From the NCBI RefSeq assembly GCF_022288725.1, contig NZ_JAKNTA010000001.1:682899-746898 (forward strand): a stretch of DNA of 64,000 nt. Direction: 5' to 3'. The position numbers and the translations under genes were made by a program. The notes under the pieces were generated by a model, which was given only the letters and a program-made list of their open reading frames with translations, was not told the DNA's origin and ran no database searches. The stretch's first letter is position 1. Every line of letters starts with the position of its first letter. Of this stretch, positions 44,057 through 51,800 are shown piece after piece. This stretch comes from Kitasatospora sp. A2-31. Lineage in GTDB: Bacteria; Actinomycetota; Actinomycetes; Streptomycetales; Streptomycetaceae.

Positions 44057-44802
44057 GCGCCTGGTACGAGGGGCCGCTGGCCGCTGCCGACACGGAGACC
44101 ACGGGCCTGGACGTCGAGGCGGACCGGGTGGTGACCGCCACGGTGCTGGGTGTCCGTGCCCAGCGCGGGAAGTGGCCGGAGGACGACGAGGGCCGTTGGA
44201 CGCCGGACCGGCTGTCGTGGCTGGCCGATCCGGGGATCGAGATCCCGGAGGCGGCGGCCCGGGTGCACGGGGTGACGACGGAGGTGGCGCGGGCGAAGGG
44301 CTGGCCGGCCGCCAAGGTGGTGCAGGGTCTGGGCGTCGCGTTGGCGGAGCACGTTGCCGCGGGCACGCCGCTGGTGGTGATGAACGCCCCGTACGACCTG
44401 AGCCTGATCGACCGTGAGTTCCTGCGCCACGACCTGCCGACGCTGGCCAACCAGGCCGGCTGCGAGCCGCTGGTGATCGACCCGCTGGTCCTGGACCGGC
44501 ACGTCGACCGGTACCGGCCCGGCCGCCGCAACCTCGGGTCGCTGTGCCTGCACTACGGGGTGCCGCTCACGGCGGCGCACGACGCGACGGCCGACGCCCT
44601 CGCCGCGGTGCGCGTCGCGGTGGAGATCGGCCTGCGCTACCCCTCGGTGGGCCGGATGTCTCCGACCGAGCTGCACGCCGCACAGGCCGAGTGGGCGCCG
44701 CAGCAGGCCGCCCGGTACGAGGCCTACCGGCAGCGCACCGAACCGGCGTTCACCACGCACCGGCACTGGCCGATCATTCCCCGGCAGGGGGTGACGTCGT
44801 GA
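44053..44802 (+). CDS. DEDDh 3'-5' exonuclease (DnaQ-like)
   Basis: ATG 44053 in ATGA overlap. 249 residues. Exonuclease motifs: ExoI AAADTETTGLD (Asp, Glu), ExoII NAPYDLSLIDREF, and ExoIII HDATADALAAVRV with His five residues before Asp. This is the DnaQ epsilon-type family that removes nucleotides from 3' ends. In a phage early operon with a RecT-like protein and a clamp-like protein it may process DNA ends or proofread for the host polymerase. Confidence 0.9.
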   Translation: MSAWYEGPLAAADTETTGLDVEADRVVTATVLGVRAQRGKWPEDDEGRWTPDRLSWLADPGIEIPEAAARVHGVTTEVARAKGWPAAKVVQGLGVALAEHVAAGTPLVVMNAPYDLSLIDREFLRHDLPTLANQAGCEPLVIDPLVLDRHVDRYRPGRRNLGSLCLHYGVPLTAAHDATADALAAVRVAVEIGLRYPSVGRMSPTELHAAQAEWAPQQAARYEAYRQRTEPAFTTHRHWPIIPRQGVTS

Positions 44803-45257
44803 CCCCCGAGGAGCACGGCGACCTCGCCGAGCAGATGCTGCCGTACGCGAGTCGACTCGCCTGTCTGACCCACGGGGACGGCGACGCGGAGGACATCCAG
44901 CGCACCATTGCCCGCCTCGACGACACCCAGCGCACCGCACTGATCGTCGTACTGGCATCGATGGTCGACCCGAACGCCCAACTGCAGGACGTCCTCGGCC
45001 ACGTGACGTGGGACGAGCACGGACGACCCGCGGGAATCCCCCTGCTGCCCGGCACGGTCCGAGCACTGACCCACTTGAAGCGCTGGCCGGAGACGCCAAG
45101 CGGCGCGCACGGTGTGCTGGAGGACGAACAACGTCATCAGGCCTGGACGCTGGCGGCGCACGGCGAGTCGCATGCCGAGATCGCGGCTCGTCTCGGTGTG
45201 GCCCAGCGGACGGTCACTCGGTGGCTGGCCGAGCGCCGGAAGCGAGTGGCGGCGTGA
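44799..45257 (+). CDS. HTH-containing phage protein (152 aa)
   Basis: GTG 44799 overlaps the exonuclease stop. The N-terminal 100 residues are helical (IQRTIARLDDTQRTALIVVL; QDVLGHVTWDEHGRPAGIPL). The C-terminus is a helix-turn-helix of sigma/resolvase style: AAHGESHAEIAARLGVAQRT and VTRWLAERRKRVAA. Likely a DNA-binding regulator. Confidence 0.65.
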   Translation: MTPEEHGDLAEQMLPYASRLACLTHGDGDAEDIQRTIARLDDTQRTALIVVLASMVDPNAQLQDVLGHVTWDEHGRPAGIPLLPGTVRALTHLKRWPETPSGAHGVLEDEQRHQAWTLAAHGESHAEIAARLGVAQRTVTRWLAERRKRVAA

Positions 45258-45439
45258 CAGCCCGACGATACCCGGACCCCGCTGTTCAGGCCGAGTCGCA
45301 CGGTGCCACGCAGACGGCCACTGCGGTGCCCGAGGAGGACCGCCAACGGGCCCGCCGGTACGTCGCCTCCCGCGCCTTGGACGCGGCCGATCTGGTCCTG
45401 CTGCTGGACGCCCTCGGCCTCGACCAGCCGGCGCCGTGA
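45254..45439 (+). CDS. Hypothetical phage protein (61 aa)
   Basis: GTG 45254 overlaps the previous stop (GTGA). The helical C-terminus is RARRYVASRALDAADLVLLL. No motif recognised. Confidence 0.5.
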   Translation: MTARRYPDPAVQAESHGATQTATAVPEEDRQRARRYVASRALDAADLVLLLDALGLDQPAP

Positions 45440-45609
45440 GCGCCTGCCGGCAGCCGCTGCCCCGACAGGACGACCAGCCGGCAGGCGAGGACCGCTACTG
45501 CGGCCGCACCGCCCGCTGGTACCGGACCGGATGGCGCTGCCCCGACCACACCCCCGCCCGCGAGAACGGGCGCCCCGAACCACCAGACCCCCAGGAGACC
45601 AAGCAGTGA
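45436..45609 (+). CDS. Small Cys/His phage protein (57 aa)
   Basis: GTG 45436 overlaps the previous stop. Contains two Cys groups (SACRQPLP..., DRYCGRTARWYRTGWRCPDH) with a following His, a possible small zinc knuckle. Stop overlaps the clamp-like gene start. Confidence 0.5.
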   Translation: MSACRQPLPRQDDQPAGEDRYCGRTARWYRTGWRCPDHTPARENGRPEPPDPQETKQ

Positions 45610-46430
45610 GCACCCCGATCCGTGCCGCCGAGTTGGCCGCCAGCCTCACCAGGGCCCTCCCCCACGTCAGCAAGGACACCGAGCTCGACGCCCTGAACGC
45701 CGTCCGCATCGAAGCCAGCGGCGGCTACCTCTTCACCATCGCCACCGACCGGTACACCTTCGCCATCAACCGCGTCGAAACCATCGACAACGGACCGTGG
45801 GCAGCCCACCTCCGCCGCGATGACGTTCCCGTCGTCGTGGCCTGGCTGGAGCGTCTCAACCCGGGCGCCGTCATCGAGCTCAGCACCGAGGTCATCAACG
45901 ATGACACCGTCATCGTGCTGCAGTCGCTCGTCGGCTCGATGCGGGTGCCCGACAAGACCTCGCACCGCCAGCACTTCCCGGACTGGCGGAAGCTGGCCCG
46001 CGACATCATCCAGCGCGAGCCGGCCGACCCCGGCTTCACCGGGTTCAACAGTCGCTACCTGGCCCGCTTCAAGGGCATCGGCCCGATGCTGCACGCCTGG
46101 CAGGACGGCCCGCGCTCGCCGCTGGTGCTGGCCAACGAGGACGGCGACTTCATCGGCTTCGTGATGCCCGTGCACAACGAGAAGAAGACCCGGGACGGCG
46201 TCGCCGAGAAGTGGGCGGGCCCGCTCCGCCGGACCGACGCCGTGGTCATGGGCGCCCGGTTCGACCTGACCGCTACGTACGAGGACAGGCACGGCGACCC
46301 GTGGCAGTACGCCGGTCGTGACGGGAAGTACGGCGAGCCGCTGATGGACCTGGTCGGCATCGCTGACGACCCGTGGCTGCTCAGCAAGGTCATCGCCGAG
46401 TTCGGGCCGCTGAACCAGTCCGACGCCTGA
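45606..46430 (+). CDS. Sliding-clamp-like (DnaN-type) phage protein
   Basis: GTG 45606 overlaps the previous stop. 274 residues, shorter than a bacterial beta clamp (about 375). The N-terminus resembles clamp domain 1: LAASLTRALPHVSKDTELDA, LNAVRIEASGGYLFTIATDR and YTFAINRVE. A later part (VVMGARFDLTATYEDRHGDP) may be a second domain. If real, it could recruit the host polymerase or block host loading. The assignment is from the domain-1 pattern and needs structure-based comparison. Confidence 0.6.
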   Translation: MSTPIRAAELAASLTRALPHVSKDTELDALNAVRIEASGGYLFTIATDRYTFAINRVETIDNGPWAAHLRRDDVPVVVAWLERLNPGAVIELSTEVINDDTVIVLQSLVGSMRVPDKTSHRQHFPDWRKLARDIIQREPADPGFTGFNSRYLARFKGIGPMLHAWQDGPRSPLVLANEDGDFIGFVMPVHNEKKTRDGVAEKWAGPLRRTDAVVMGARFDLTATYEDRHGDPWQYAGRDGKYGEPLMDLVGIADDPWLLSKVIAEFGPLNQSDA

Positions 46431-46440
46431 CCCACCCACC

Positions 46441-46476
46441 TCCCGGGGCGGGGCGGCACCGTCCCCCGCCCCGGGA
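46441..46476. terminator. Hairpin between clamp-like and replication genes
   Basis: TCCCGGGGCGGG (46441-46452) pairs perfectly with CCCGCCCCGGGA (46465-46476), 12 base pairs with a 12-base loop, 11 bases after the upstream stop. It separates the recombination block from the replication pair. Confidence 0.65.
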
Positions 46477-46512
46477 CACCAACCACCGACCGCACTACCG
46501 GAAGAAGGACAC

Positions 46513-47382
46513 GTGGGCTACGAGCTGCGACGCCAGTTGCGGGAGGCCTTGGGCCCGCAGGTGACTGGCCTTCAGCGCGCCGTGGCCTTGGAGATCGCGG
46601 ACGACGCCAACGAGGAGACCCGGAAGAGCTGGGCCGCCCTTGAGGACCTGGCGCGGTGGACCGGAGCGAAGGACGCCAGCGTTGTACGGAACGCGCTGAA
46701 GCGGCTGGCGGCCGCCGGCTGGGAGTTCCGTATCCCGATCGGCCAGGGCAAGGACGGGCGGGCTCTGTATGCGGTGCCCGGGGTTCGGATGACGTTCCTC
46801 GTTCCGTCCTTCGAAGGGGTAGCCGTGGCTCTCCCTTCCGAGTCGAAGGAGGAGCAGGGGCTCTCTCTAGGGGGAGCCGTAGCTACCCCTTCCCCCGCCC
46901 AAGGGGGAGCAGGGGCTCACTCAGAAGGAGCCGTGGCTCCTTCAGAAGGTGCCGTGGCTCCCCCCTTCTCCTCATACCCCTCAGCCCCCTCAACAGATAG
47001 AGACTCTTCTCCGACCCCCGCGCGGCAGCCCAAGAAGGCCGCCGCCCCGAAGGTCGATCATCACCTCGAAGCGTTCGGCGCCTTCTGGCTCGTCTACCCG
47101 AAGAAGAAGGCCCGCGAGGAGGCCAAGCGCGCCTGGTGCCAAGCCATCGAGCGCGGTGCCAACCCGCAGTGCATCGTCAGCGCGGCCACCACCTACGCCC
47201 GCGAACGCGTCAACGAGGACCCGAAGTACACCAAGTACCCGGCGACCTGGCTGAACAAGGGCTGCTACGACGACGAGCCCGATGCTCCGGCTGGCCAGCG
47301 TCCTCCGCTCCGCGCGGTCGCCGGCGGCTGGCAGCCCTACACCAACCCGAGCGACCACTCCGTGTACGAGAACGGATTCTGA
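46513..47382 (+). CDS. Phage replication initiator (lambda O-like position)
   Basis: GTG 46513 after AAGGA. 289 residues. Residues 1-95 are a winged-helix domain of the phage replication type: LQRAVALEIADDANEETRKS, LARWTGAKDASVVRNALKRL and AAAGWEFRIPIGQGKDGRAL. The middle (about 100-160) is a repetitive linker with EGAVAPS units, encoded by an iteron-like array (46819-46961). The C-terminal part (FGAFWLVYPKKKAREEAKRA, YARERVNEDPKYTKYPATWL) is the segment common to phage DnaD/O-like initiators (FWxxYPxK, YxxxPxxWL). The DnaC-like loader follows immediately, the O-P arrangement. Confidence 0.85.
   Translation: MGYELRRQLREALGPQVTGLQRAVALEIADDANEETRKSWAALEDLARWTGAKDASVVRNALKRLAAAGWEFRIPIGQGKDGRALYAVPGVRMTFLVPSFEGVAVALPSESKEEQGLSLGGAVATPSPAQGGAGAHSEGAVAPSEGAVAPPFSSYPSAPSTDRDSSPTPARQPKKAAAPKVDHHLEAFGAFWLVYPKKKAREEAKRAWCQAIERGANPQCIVSAATTYARERVNEDPKYTKYPATWLNKGCYDDEPDAPAGQRPPLRAVAGGWQPYTNPSDHSVYENGF
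46819..46961. repeat. Iteron array, candidate phage replication origin
   Basis: Six copies of a 14-base element inside the initiator gene: GTAGCCGTGGCTCT (46819), GGAGCAGGGGCTCT (46851), GGAGCCGTAGCTAC (46873), GGAGCAGGGGCTCA (46906), GGAGCCGTGGCTCC (46927), GGTGCCGTGGCTCC (46948). Start-to-start spacings are 32, 22, 33, 21 and 21 bases, near whole helical turns. The fifth copy sits in a perfect 9+9 palindrome (GAAGGAGCC / GGCTCCTTC). A T/C- and A-richer stretch follows (46966-47012). Two copies sharing GGAGCAGGGGCTC are in different reading frames. Confidence 0.7.
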
Positions 47383-47384
47383 CC

Positions 47385-48098
47385 ATGGCTGAGCCCTGGC
47401 TCATCAGCAACGCCGAAACCCTCACCCGCCTCGCCGAGATCCTCGCCGCCCGCGGCATCAAGCCCCCCACCGACCAGGAGATCGACGGCTACAGCCCCGA
47501 CGAACCCGGCCACCCCCACTTCCACCGGCAGCAGCGCATCACCGTCGCCCTCTCCCGCTGGACCACCGCCACCCCACCCCGCTACCAGCACGCCGCCGCC
47601 ACCGACCCCACCGTCATCGCCTGGGCCGCCGACGTCATCGCCAACCCCGACAACGCGTCCAGCCTGCTCATCACCGGCACCACCGGGACCGGGAAGACCT
47701 ACGAGGCGTTCGGTGCGCTCAAGCTCATCGCCGCCCACGGCCTCAAGGACTACCGGCTCATCGCCACCACTACCGCCGACCTGTACGGCAACCTGCGCCC
47801 CACCGGTTCCGCCGGCGCCAGCGAGCAGGGGTTGAAGCGGCTGTGTGAGATCCCGTTGCTGCTGCTCGACGACCTCGGCTCCGCGAAGACCTCGGAGTGG
47901 ACGGAGGAGATCACCTACCGACTGATCAACCACCGGTACAACCAGTGTCTGCCGACGATCTTCACCAGCAACCTGCCGCCCCGCGCCGCAACCGGCCCCG
48001 ACCTCACCAGCACCCTCGGCGAGCGCATCGCCTCCCGCTTGGCCGAGATGGTCACCGTCGTGCCGATGGCTGGCGCCGACCGCCGCCGGGCCGCCTGA
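47385..48098 (+). CDS. DnaC/IstB-like AAA+ ATPase (helicase loader)
   Basis: ATG 47385 two bases after the initiator stop. 237 residues. Walker A LLITGTTGTGKTYEAFG, Walker B IPLLLLDDLGSAKTSEW, sensor region PTIFTSNLPP, and an arginine-finger region LGERIASRLAEMVTVVPMAG. This is the pattern of phage helicase loaders that bring host DnaB to the origin. N-terminal 80 residues may bind the initiator. Stop overlaps the next gene (TGATG). Confidence 0.9.
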   Translation: MAEPWLISNAETLTRLAEILAARGIKPPTDQEIDGYSPDEPGHPHFHRQQRITVALSRWTTATPPRYQHAAATDPTVIAWAADVIANPDNASSLLITGTTGTGKTYEAFGALKLIAAHGLKDYRLIATTTADLYGNLRPTGSAGASEQGLKRLCEIPLLLLDDLGSAKTSEWTEEITYRLINHRYNQCLPTIFTSNLPPRAATGPDLTSTLGERIASRLAEMVTVVPMAGADRRRAA

Positions 48099-48295
48099 TG
48101 GGCGCCCCGATGCCCGCCGGCCTCCGCCACCGCGAGCACCCGCCCGAGTGGGCCATCCCCTGCCCCGTCCCCACCTGCCGCGCCAAGCCCGGCACCCCCT
48201 GCCGCAGCCCCCGCGGCCGGCGCCTCACAACCGGCAGCCACCCCAGCCGGCTCGACGCCTGGCGCACCCACCAGCACACCCGCCCTGCCGCCTGA
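48098..48295 (+). CDS. Zinc-finger phage protein (65 aa)
   Basis: ATG 48098 overlaps the loader stop. Contains IPCPVPTCRAKPGTPCRSPR, then GRRLTTGSHPSRLDAW: two CxxxxC pairs and a His, a common actinophage zinc-finger pattern probably binding nucleic acid. Unknown role. Confidence 0.7.
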   Translation: MGAPMPAGLRHREHPPEWAIPCPVPTCRAKPGTPCRSPRGRRLTTGSHPSRLDAWRTHQHTRPAA

Positions 48296-48315
48296 CCACC
48301 CACCAGGAGACCACC

Positions 48316-48519
48316 GTGACCCAGCCCATCATGTGCGCCGTCTGCCGCACCGCCATCGAGTGGATCGACTGCCCGACCGGCGGCTGGTGGAGGCACGACC
48401 AACACCCCGCCGACGACCACGACGCCTTCCCGCCGTGCGGCGGCCACGACTCGTCGTGCGCCTACGTCGGCGGCATCAGCAGCCGCTGCACCTGCACCCC
48501 CGCCGTCCCGTCTGCCTGA
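48316..48519 (+). CDS. Cys/His-rich phage protein (67 aa)
   Basis: GTG 48316 after AGGAGA. MTQPIMCAVCRTAIEWIDCP has CxxC, with GGWWRHDQHPADDH and PCGGHDSSC later, so two or more zinc sites are likely. No named family. Confidence 0.6.
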   Translation: MTQPIMCAVCRTAIEWIDCPTGGWWRHDQHPADDHDAFPPCGGHDSSCAYVGGISSRCTCTPAVPSA

Positions 48520-48528
48520 GGACCCGCC

Positions 48529-48837
48529 ATGGCCCAGCCCCTGACCGCCGAGCAGTGGAACGACGTTCACCCGGTCGGCACGCCCGTGATCGCCTACCCG
48601 CTGCTTCGTCCTGAGTACGCCGCCGAGATCGGCGCGACCGCCAAGACCCTCATCACCCGAACCCGCTCAGTCGCTTGGACGCTCGGCGACGGCGAGCCGG
48701 TCGTCCTCGTCGACGGCTACGTCGGCGGCATCTCCCTGGAGCACATCGACCCCGCCCCGGCCGCCGAGATCGTGCACGCCGGCACCGACACCGCCCACGC
48801 CCTCGTCCACGCCGCCACCGAGGAGACCACCCGATGA
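48529..48837 (+). CDS. Hypothetical phage protein (102 aa)
   Basis: ATG 48529, 9 bases after the previous stop. Contains VGTPVIAYPLLRPEYAAEIG, TLITRTRSVAWTLGDGEPVV and LVDGYVGGISLEHIDPAP. Small SH3-like beta-barrel proteins of this pattern are common in Streptomyces phages, often annotated only as hypothetical. Overlaps the next gene by ATGA. Confidence 0.65.
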   Translation: MAQPLTAEQWNDVHPVGTPVIAYPLLRPEYAAEIGATAKTLITRTRSVAWTLGDGEPVVLVDGYVGGISLEHIDPAPAAEIVHAGTDTAHALVHAATEETTR

Positions 48838-49040
48838 CCGCCTACCAGCACCGGCTCCGCCTCCACGGCGGCCGCAACACCCACGCCGCCCGAGCTGTGG
48901 CAAGCCGCTTCGAACCGACCTATCTCGTTACCCCTTGCGGTCACACCAGCGGCCGGCGCGACGAGCTCAAGCCCGACGACACCCCCATCACCTGCCCCAC
49001 CTGCACCCGCCGCATCGCTGCCGAGGAGACCGCCCGATGA
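48834..49040 (+). CDS. Zinc-ribbon-like phage protein (68 aa)
   Basis: ATG 48834 in ATGA overlap. C-terminal TPCGHTSGRRDELKPDDTPI, then TCPTCTRRIA: a Cys-His plus CxxC pair consistent with a zinc ribbon. Function unknown. Confidence 0.6.
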   Translation: MTAYQHRLRLHGGRNTHAARAVASRFEPTYLVTPCGHTSGRRDELKPDDTPITCPTCTRRIAAEETAR

Positions 49041-49600
49041 GCGACCAGCCCAACGCGCCCCTCGACCTCGACGCCATCAAGGCCCGCGTGCAGGCCGCCA
49101 CCCCCGGACCGTGGCGGTGGCGAGGCAACACCGAAGCCCGTCACCTCCGCCTCCAGACCCCCCACCGCGGCGGACTCACCGTCATGGACTTCAAGCGCTG
49201 GGGCATGCAGGGCGCCCGGCCCCGATTCGCCCGCGACTACGTGATGCACCCCGCCGACGAGATGGTCGAGTACGAGGTCGCGGCCTGGTCCGAGCACATC
49301 TACCGCAAGGACGTCGTCGGCATCGACCACCCTGACGCCCAGTTCATCGCTGCCGCCCGCACCGACGTGCCCGCCCTGGTCGCCGAGGTCGAACGCCTCA
49401 CCGCTGAGCTGGTCGAGATGACCGACCTCCGCGACCGCGCCATCGCCAAGCAGGACGAGCTCCGCGCCGAGCGCTGGCCCGCCCACTTCGGCACCCCGCA
49501 CGCCAGCATCGGCGACGCCGTCGGGCACGCCATGGCCCACAACGCCCGACTTGCCGCCGCCGTCCGGAACGCCCAGGACGGCCCGCAGCGGCCCGCCTGA
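49037..49600 (+). CDS. Hypothetical phage protein (187 aa)
   Basis: ATG 49037 in ATGA overlap. Begins with an acidic helix (LDLDAIKARVQAATPGPWRW), a pattern typical of ead/Ea22-like early phage proteins (AATPGPW). Then IDHPDAQFIAAARTDVPALV and a coiled segment (AEVERLTAELVEMTDLRDRA). Ea22-like similarity is by motif only. A 94-base gap follows with a weak hairpin (GCGCGGG 49611 / CCCGCGC 49634). Confidence 0.65.
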   Translation: MSDQPNAPLDLDAIKARVQAATPGPWRWRGNTEARHLRLQTPHRGGLTVMDFKRWGMQGARPRFARDYVMHPADEMVEYEVAAWSEHIYRKDVVGIDHPDAQFIAAARTDVPALVAEVERLTAELVEMTDLRDRAIAKQDELRAERWPAHFGTPHASIGDAVGHAMAHNARLAAAVRNAQDGPQRPA

Positions 49601-49694
49601 CGGCCTCACAGCGCGGGACCGGACCCACGGAACCCCGCGCCCACGACAAGCCCCCACACACCCCGCCACGCCACACACGCCACGGAGACCCGCA

Positions 49695-49952
49695 ATGCCC
49701 AAGCGCACCGCCCGCCAGGAGATCGAGCGCGCGTTCCACGTCAGCTTCAAGCTCCCCGAGCAGGCCGCCCAGCTCCTCGACGCCTACCGCGCCGAGATCC
49801 TCACCGAGGCCGCCGAGATGATCCGCACCACCGCGTCCGCCCGGCTCGACGAGGTCGGCGAGGACGACATCCGCCCGAGCGACTGGGAGCGGCACGGCGA
49901 GTGGTACGACGCCGCCGACATCCTCATCGAGGCCGCCGGCGGTGCCCGGTGA
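49695..49952 (+). CDS. Hypothetical phage protein (85 aa)
   Basis: ATG 49695 after GGAGACC. Helical, with KRTARQEIERAFHVSFKLPE and VGEDDIRPSDWERHGEWYDA. No domain recognised. Stop overlaps the next GTG. Confidence 0.55.
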   Translation: MPKRTARQEIERAFHVSFKLPEQAAQLLDAYRAEILTEAAEMIRTTASARLDEVGEDDIRPSDWERHGEWYDAADILIEAAGGAR

Positions 49953-50338
49953 CCACCACCCCAACGCCGGCCACCCTCCAGCAGCGCATCGCCTTGGGCC
50001 TGCTCGCCGCCGCCTACTCCTGTGACGGCACCGACTGCCGCGCCACCGAGGACGAGTGCGAGGCCGCCCACCCGGTTCGCCGGCCCGCACCGTGGCGGTA
50101 CGTCGTACGGATCGAAGGCAGCCCCGAGGGCTTGGCCGCCGCCGTGCTGGCCGTCGTGCAGCCCGAGCTGGACGCCCGCGACGCCGAGAACAAGCGGCTC
50201 CGCATCGCCGCCCAGTCCGCCGCCACCCTGCTCCGCTCCACCCACGACAAGGCCGCCGTCGGACAGCCCCTCGATCTCGACACCCTCCAGCGCGCCGCCA
50301 CCGCCCTCGACGACGCCGCCCGCGCCACGACCAGCTGA
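49949..50338 (+). CDS. Hypothetical phage protein (129 aa)
   Basis: GTG 49949 in GTGA overlap. Contains a Cys group (SCDGTDCRATEDEC) and a helical end (LDARDAENKRLRIAAQSAAT). The gap after it (50,339-50,401) has CGACGCC direct repeats. Unknown function. Confidence 0.55.
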   Translation: MTTTPTPATLQQRIALGLLAAAYSCDGTDCRATEDECEAAHPVRRPAPWRYVVRIEGSPEGLAAAVLAVVQPELDARDAENKRLRIAAQSAATLLRSTHDKAAVGQPLDLDTLQRAATALDDAARATTS

Positions 50339-50401
50339 CCCCGACGCCCGACGCCCGACGTCGCCCGTGACCGCGGGCGGCCCCACCCCGAGGAGACCAC
50401 C

Positions 50402-50803
50402 GTGCCCGACCAGCCCGCCGACCTGCTCACCGCCGCAGCTGAGATCCTCCGTTCCGCCGCCACCGGCGCCATCCACGGCGGCCGCACCACCTGGACGCTC
50501 GGCAACACCCTCCGCAACGGAAGCCCCGTCGTTGTCGACGACGCTGCGGCGCCGACCGTCCTCATCGAGACGTGGGCCCAACGGCTGGAAGCCGTGAACG
50601 AGTACCTCACCCGCGTGCCGCCCACCGTCGGCCTCGCCGTCGCGAACTGGCTGGAGCGCGAGGCCGAGATCTGGGCCCAGTGCGAAACCACCAAGGCCGA
50701 GATTGCGCCGAAGGGGTTCAAGCTCTCGTGGGGCATCAACACCCACGACGAAGCCCTCGCCGTCGCCCGCGCGGTGCTCGGCCAGGACGGCGGCCAGCAA
50801 TGA
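50402..50803 (+). CDS. Hypothetical phage protein (133 aa)
   Basis: GTG 50402 after GGAGA. Begins MPDQPADLLTAAAEILRSAA, then WAQRLEAVNEYLTRVPPTVG and LAVANWLEREAEIWAQCETT. The pattern 'DLLTAAAEILR...VAxWLExEA' is frequent in small streptomycete phage proteins. Function unknown. Overlaps the next start by ATGA. Confidence 0.6.
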   Translation: MPDQPADLLTAAAEILRSAATGAIHGGRTTWTLGNTLRNGSPVVVDDAAAPTVLIETWAQRLEAVNEYLTRVPPTVGLAVANWLEREAEIWAQCETTKAEIAPKGFKLSWGINTHDEALAVARAVLGQDGGQQ

Positions 50804-50985
50804 CCGGCGCCATCATCTGCCCCACCCTCTGCTGGCCCTGCCAGTTCGGCCAGCACTACACCCCGCCCGCCCCGCACCCCTGGGCCGACGACGAGGACCG
50901 CGCCCACGCTGCCGCAACCGATCAGCCCGAGCCAACAGGCAACTGCGGCTGCTGGTGCGCCAAGACCGCCGAGCCCACCGCATGA
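50800..50985 (+). CDS. Small Cys-rich phage protein (61 aa)
   Basis: ATG 50800 in ATGA overlap. IICPTLCWPCQFGQHYTPPA and GNCGCWCAKTAEP give six cysteines, suggesting metal binding or disulfides. Unknown. Confidence 0.5.
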   Translation: MTGAIICPTLCWPCQFGQHYTPPAPHPWADDEDRAHAAATDQPEPTGNCGCWCAKTAEPTA

Positions 50986-51158
50986 CGGTCTCCCCCTGGC
51001 TGGTCGTGGCCGGCGCCCTCCTCGGCGCCGGCACCACGGCCACCCTCCTCGCCCTCCACCCCCACCGCCGCGACCACCAGCAGGCCGAACAGCCCGACCC
51101 CGTACGCCAAGCCGCCGAGACCAGCGGCCTCATCCCCCAACCCGGAGGCACATCGTGA
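50982..51158 (+). CDS. Small membrane protein (58 aa)
   Basis: ATG 50982 in ATGA overlap. One helix (SPWLVVAGALLGAGTTATLL) near the N-terminus and a soluble polar tail. Function unknown. Confidence 0.5.
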   Translation: MTVSPWLVVAGALLGAGTTATLLALHPHRRDHQQAEQPDPVRQAAETSGLIPQPGGTS

Positions 51159-51406
51159 ACGACCGCCACGACCACCGCATGTACCTCAACGACGTCATGG
51201 CGCGTGTCGAGCAGCGCCTCAATCTGCAGCTAGCCCCCGAGAAGACCGCAACCCACGGCAGCTGCCCCAGCTGCAGCCGGCGCTACCAGCTCAAGGCCGA
51301 CGGCACCCTGCGCAAGCACTGGTCCCGTGACGGGATGGGCCGCGGCCTCCCGTTCTCCGAGCCGTGCGCCGGCTCGGGCACGCGTCCCACCGAGGACCCG
51401 CAGTGA
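51155..51406 (+). CDS. Zinc-ribbon-like phage protein (83 aa)
   Basis: GTG 51155 in GTGA overlap. Contains GSCPSCSRRYQLKADGTLRK, a CxxC pair, and a later Cys (SEPCAGSG). Resembles one half of a Lsr2-associated or RNA-type zinc ribbon, but too short to name. Confidence 0.55.
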   Translation: MNDRHDHRMYLNDVMARVEQRLNLQLAPEKTATHGSCPSCSRRYQLKADGTLRKHWSRDGMGRGLPFSEPCAGSGTRPTEDPQ

Positions 51407-51594
51407 ACGCCGCCTGGATCGCCGCCGGAATCGTCGCCTTCATCGTCCTGCTGTGGGCCGCCATCCTCCTCGGCCACCGCAGCCAGCAGCCCCCGGCCAG
51501 CCCCCGCCCGTACGTGCCCCCGCCCATCACTGACGCCTACATCGACGCACAGATCACGGCCCTCGAACGGAACTGGAAGGAGCCGCAACCGTGA
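51403..51594 (+). CDS. Small membrane protein (63 aa)
   Basis: GTG 51403 in GTGA overlap. N-terminal helix AWIAAGIVAFIVLLWAAILL, then a proline-rich segment (PPASPRPYVPPP) and a short helix. Single-span protein. Function unknown. Confidence 0.5.
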   Translation: MNAAWIAAGIVAFIVLLWAAILLGHRSQQPPASPRPYVPPPITDAYIDAQITALERNWKEPQP

Positions 51595-51800
51595 CCCGCG
51601 AGCACGCGCCCCGCCCCGGCGCCACCTGGGAGACCCGCCTCGTTGCCAACGAGGTCGTCGTCACCGCCCCCGAGGGACCGTGGGGCGGCTCAACCCGGGT
51701 CACCCCCTGGATCGTCGACGGCCCCCAGGCCGTTCCGCCCCGCCCGAACCGAGCCACCCGCCGGGCCACCGCCCGGGCCGCCAGGAAGGCCAGCCGATGA
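51591..51800 (+). CDS. Hypothetical phage protein (69 aa)
   Basis: GTG 51591 in GTGA overlap. Begins MTREHAPRPGATWETRLVAN with a short beta strand, ends in an arginine-rich helix (NRATRRATARAARKASR) that may bind nucleic acid. Confidence 0.5.
   Translation: MTREHAPRPGATWETRLVANEVVVTAPEGPWGGSTRVTPWIVDGPQAVPPRPNRATRRATARAARKASR

Noticed and set aside
49037..49600. Calling this gene a confirmed Ea22-like protein
   Set aside because: Only a short AATPGPW pattern supports it. Left as hypothetical.
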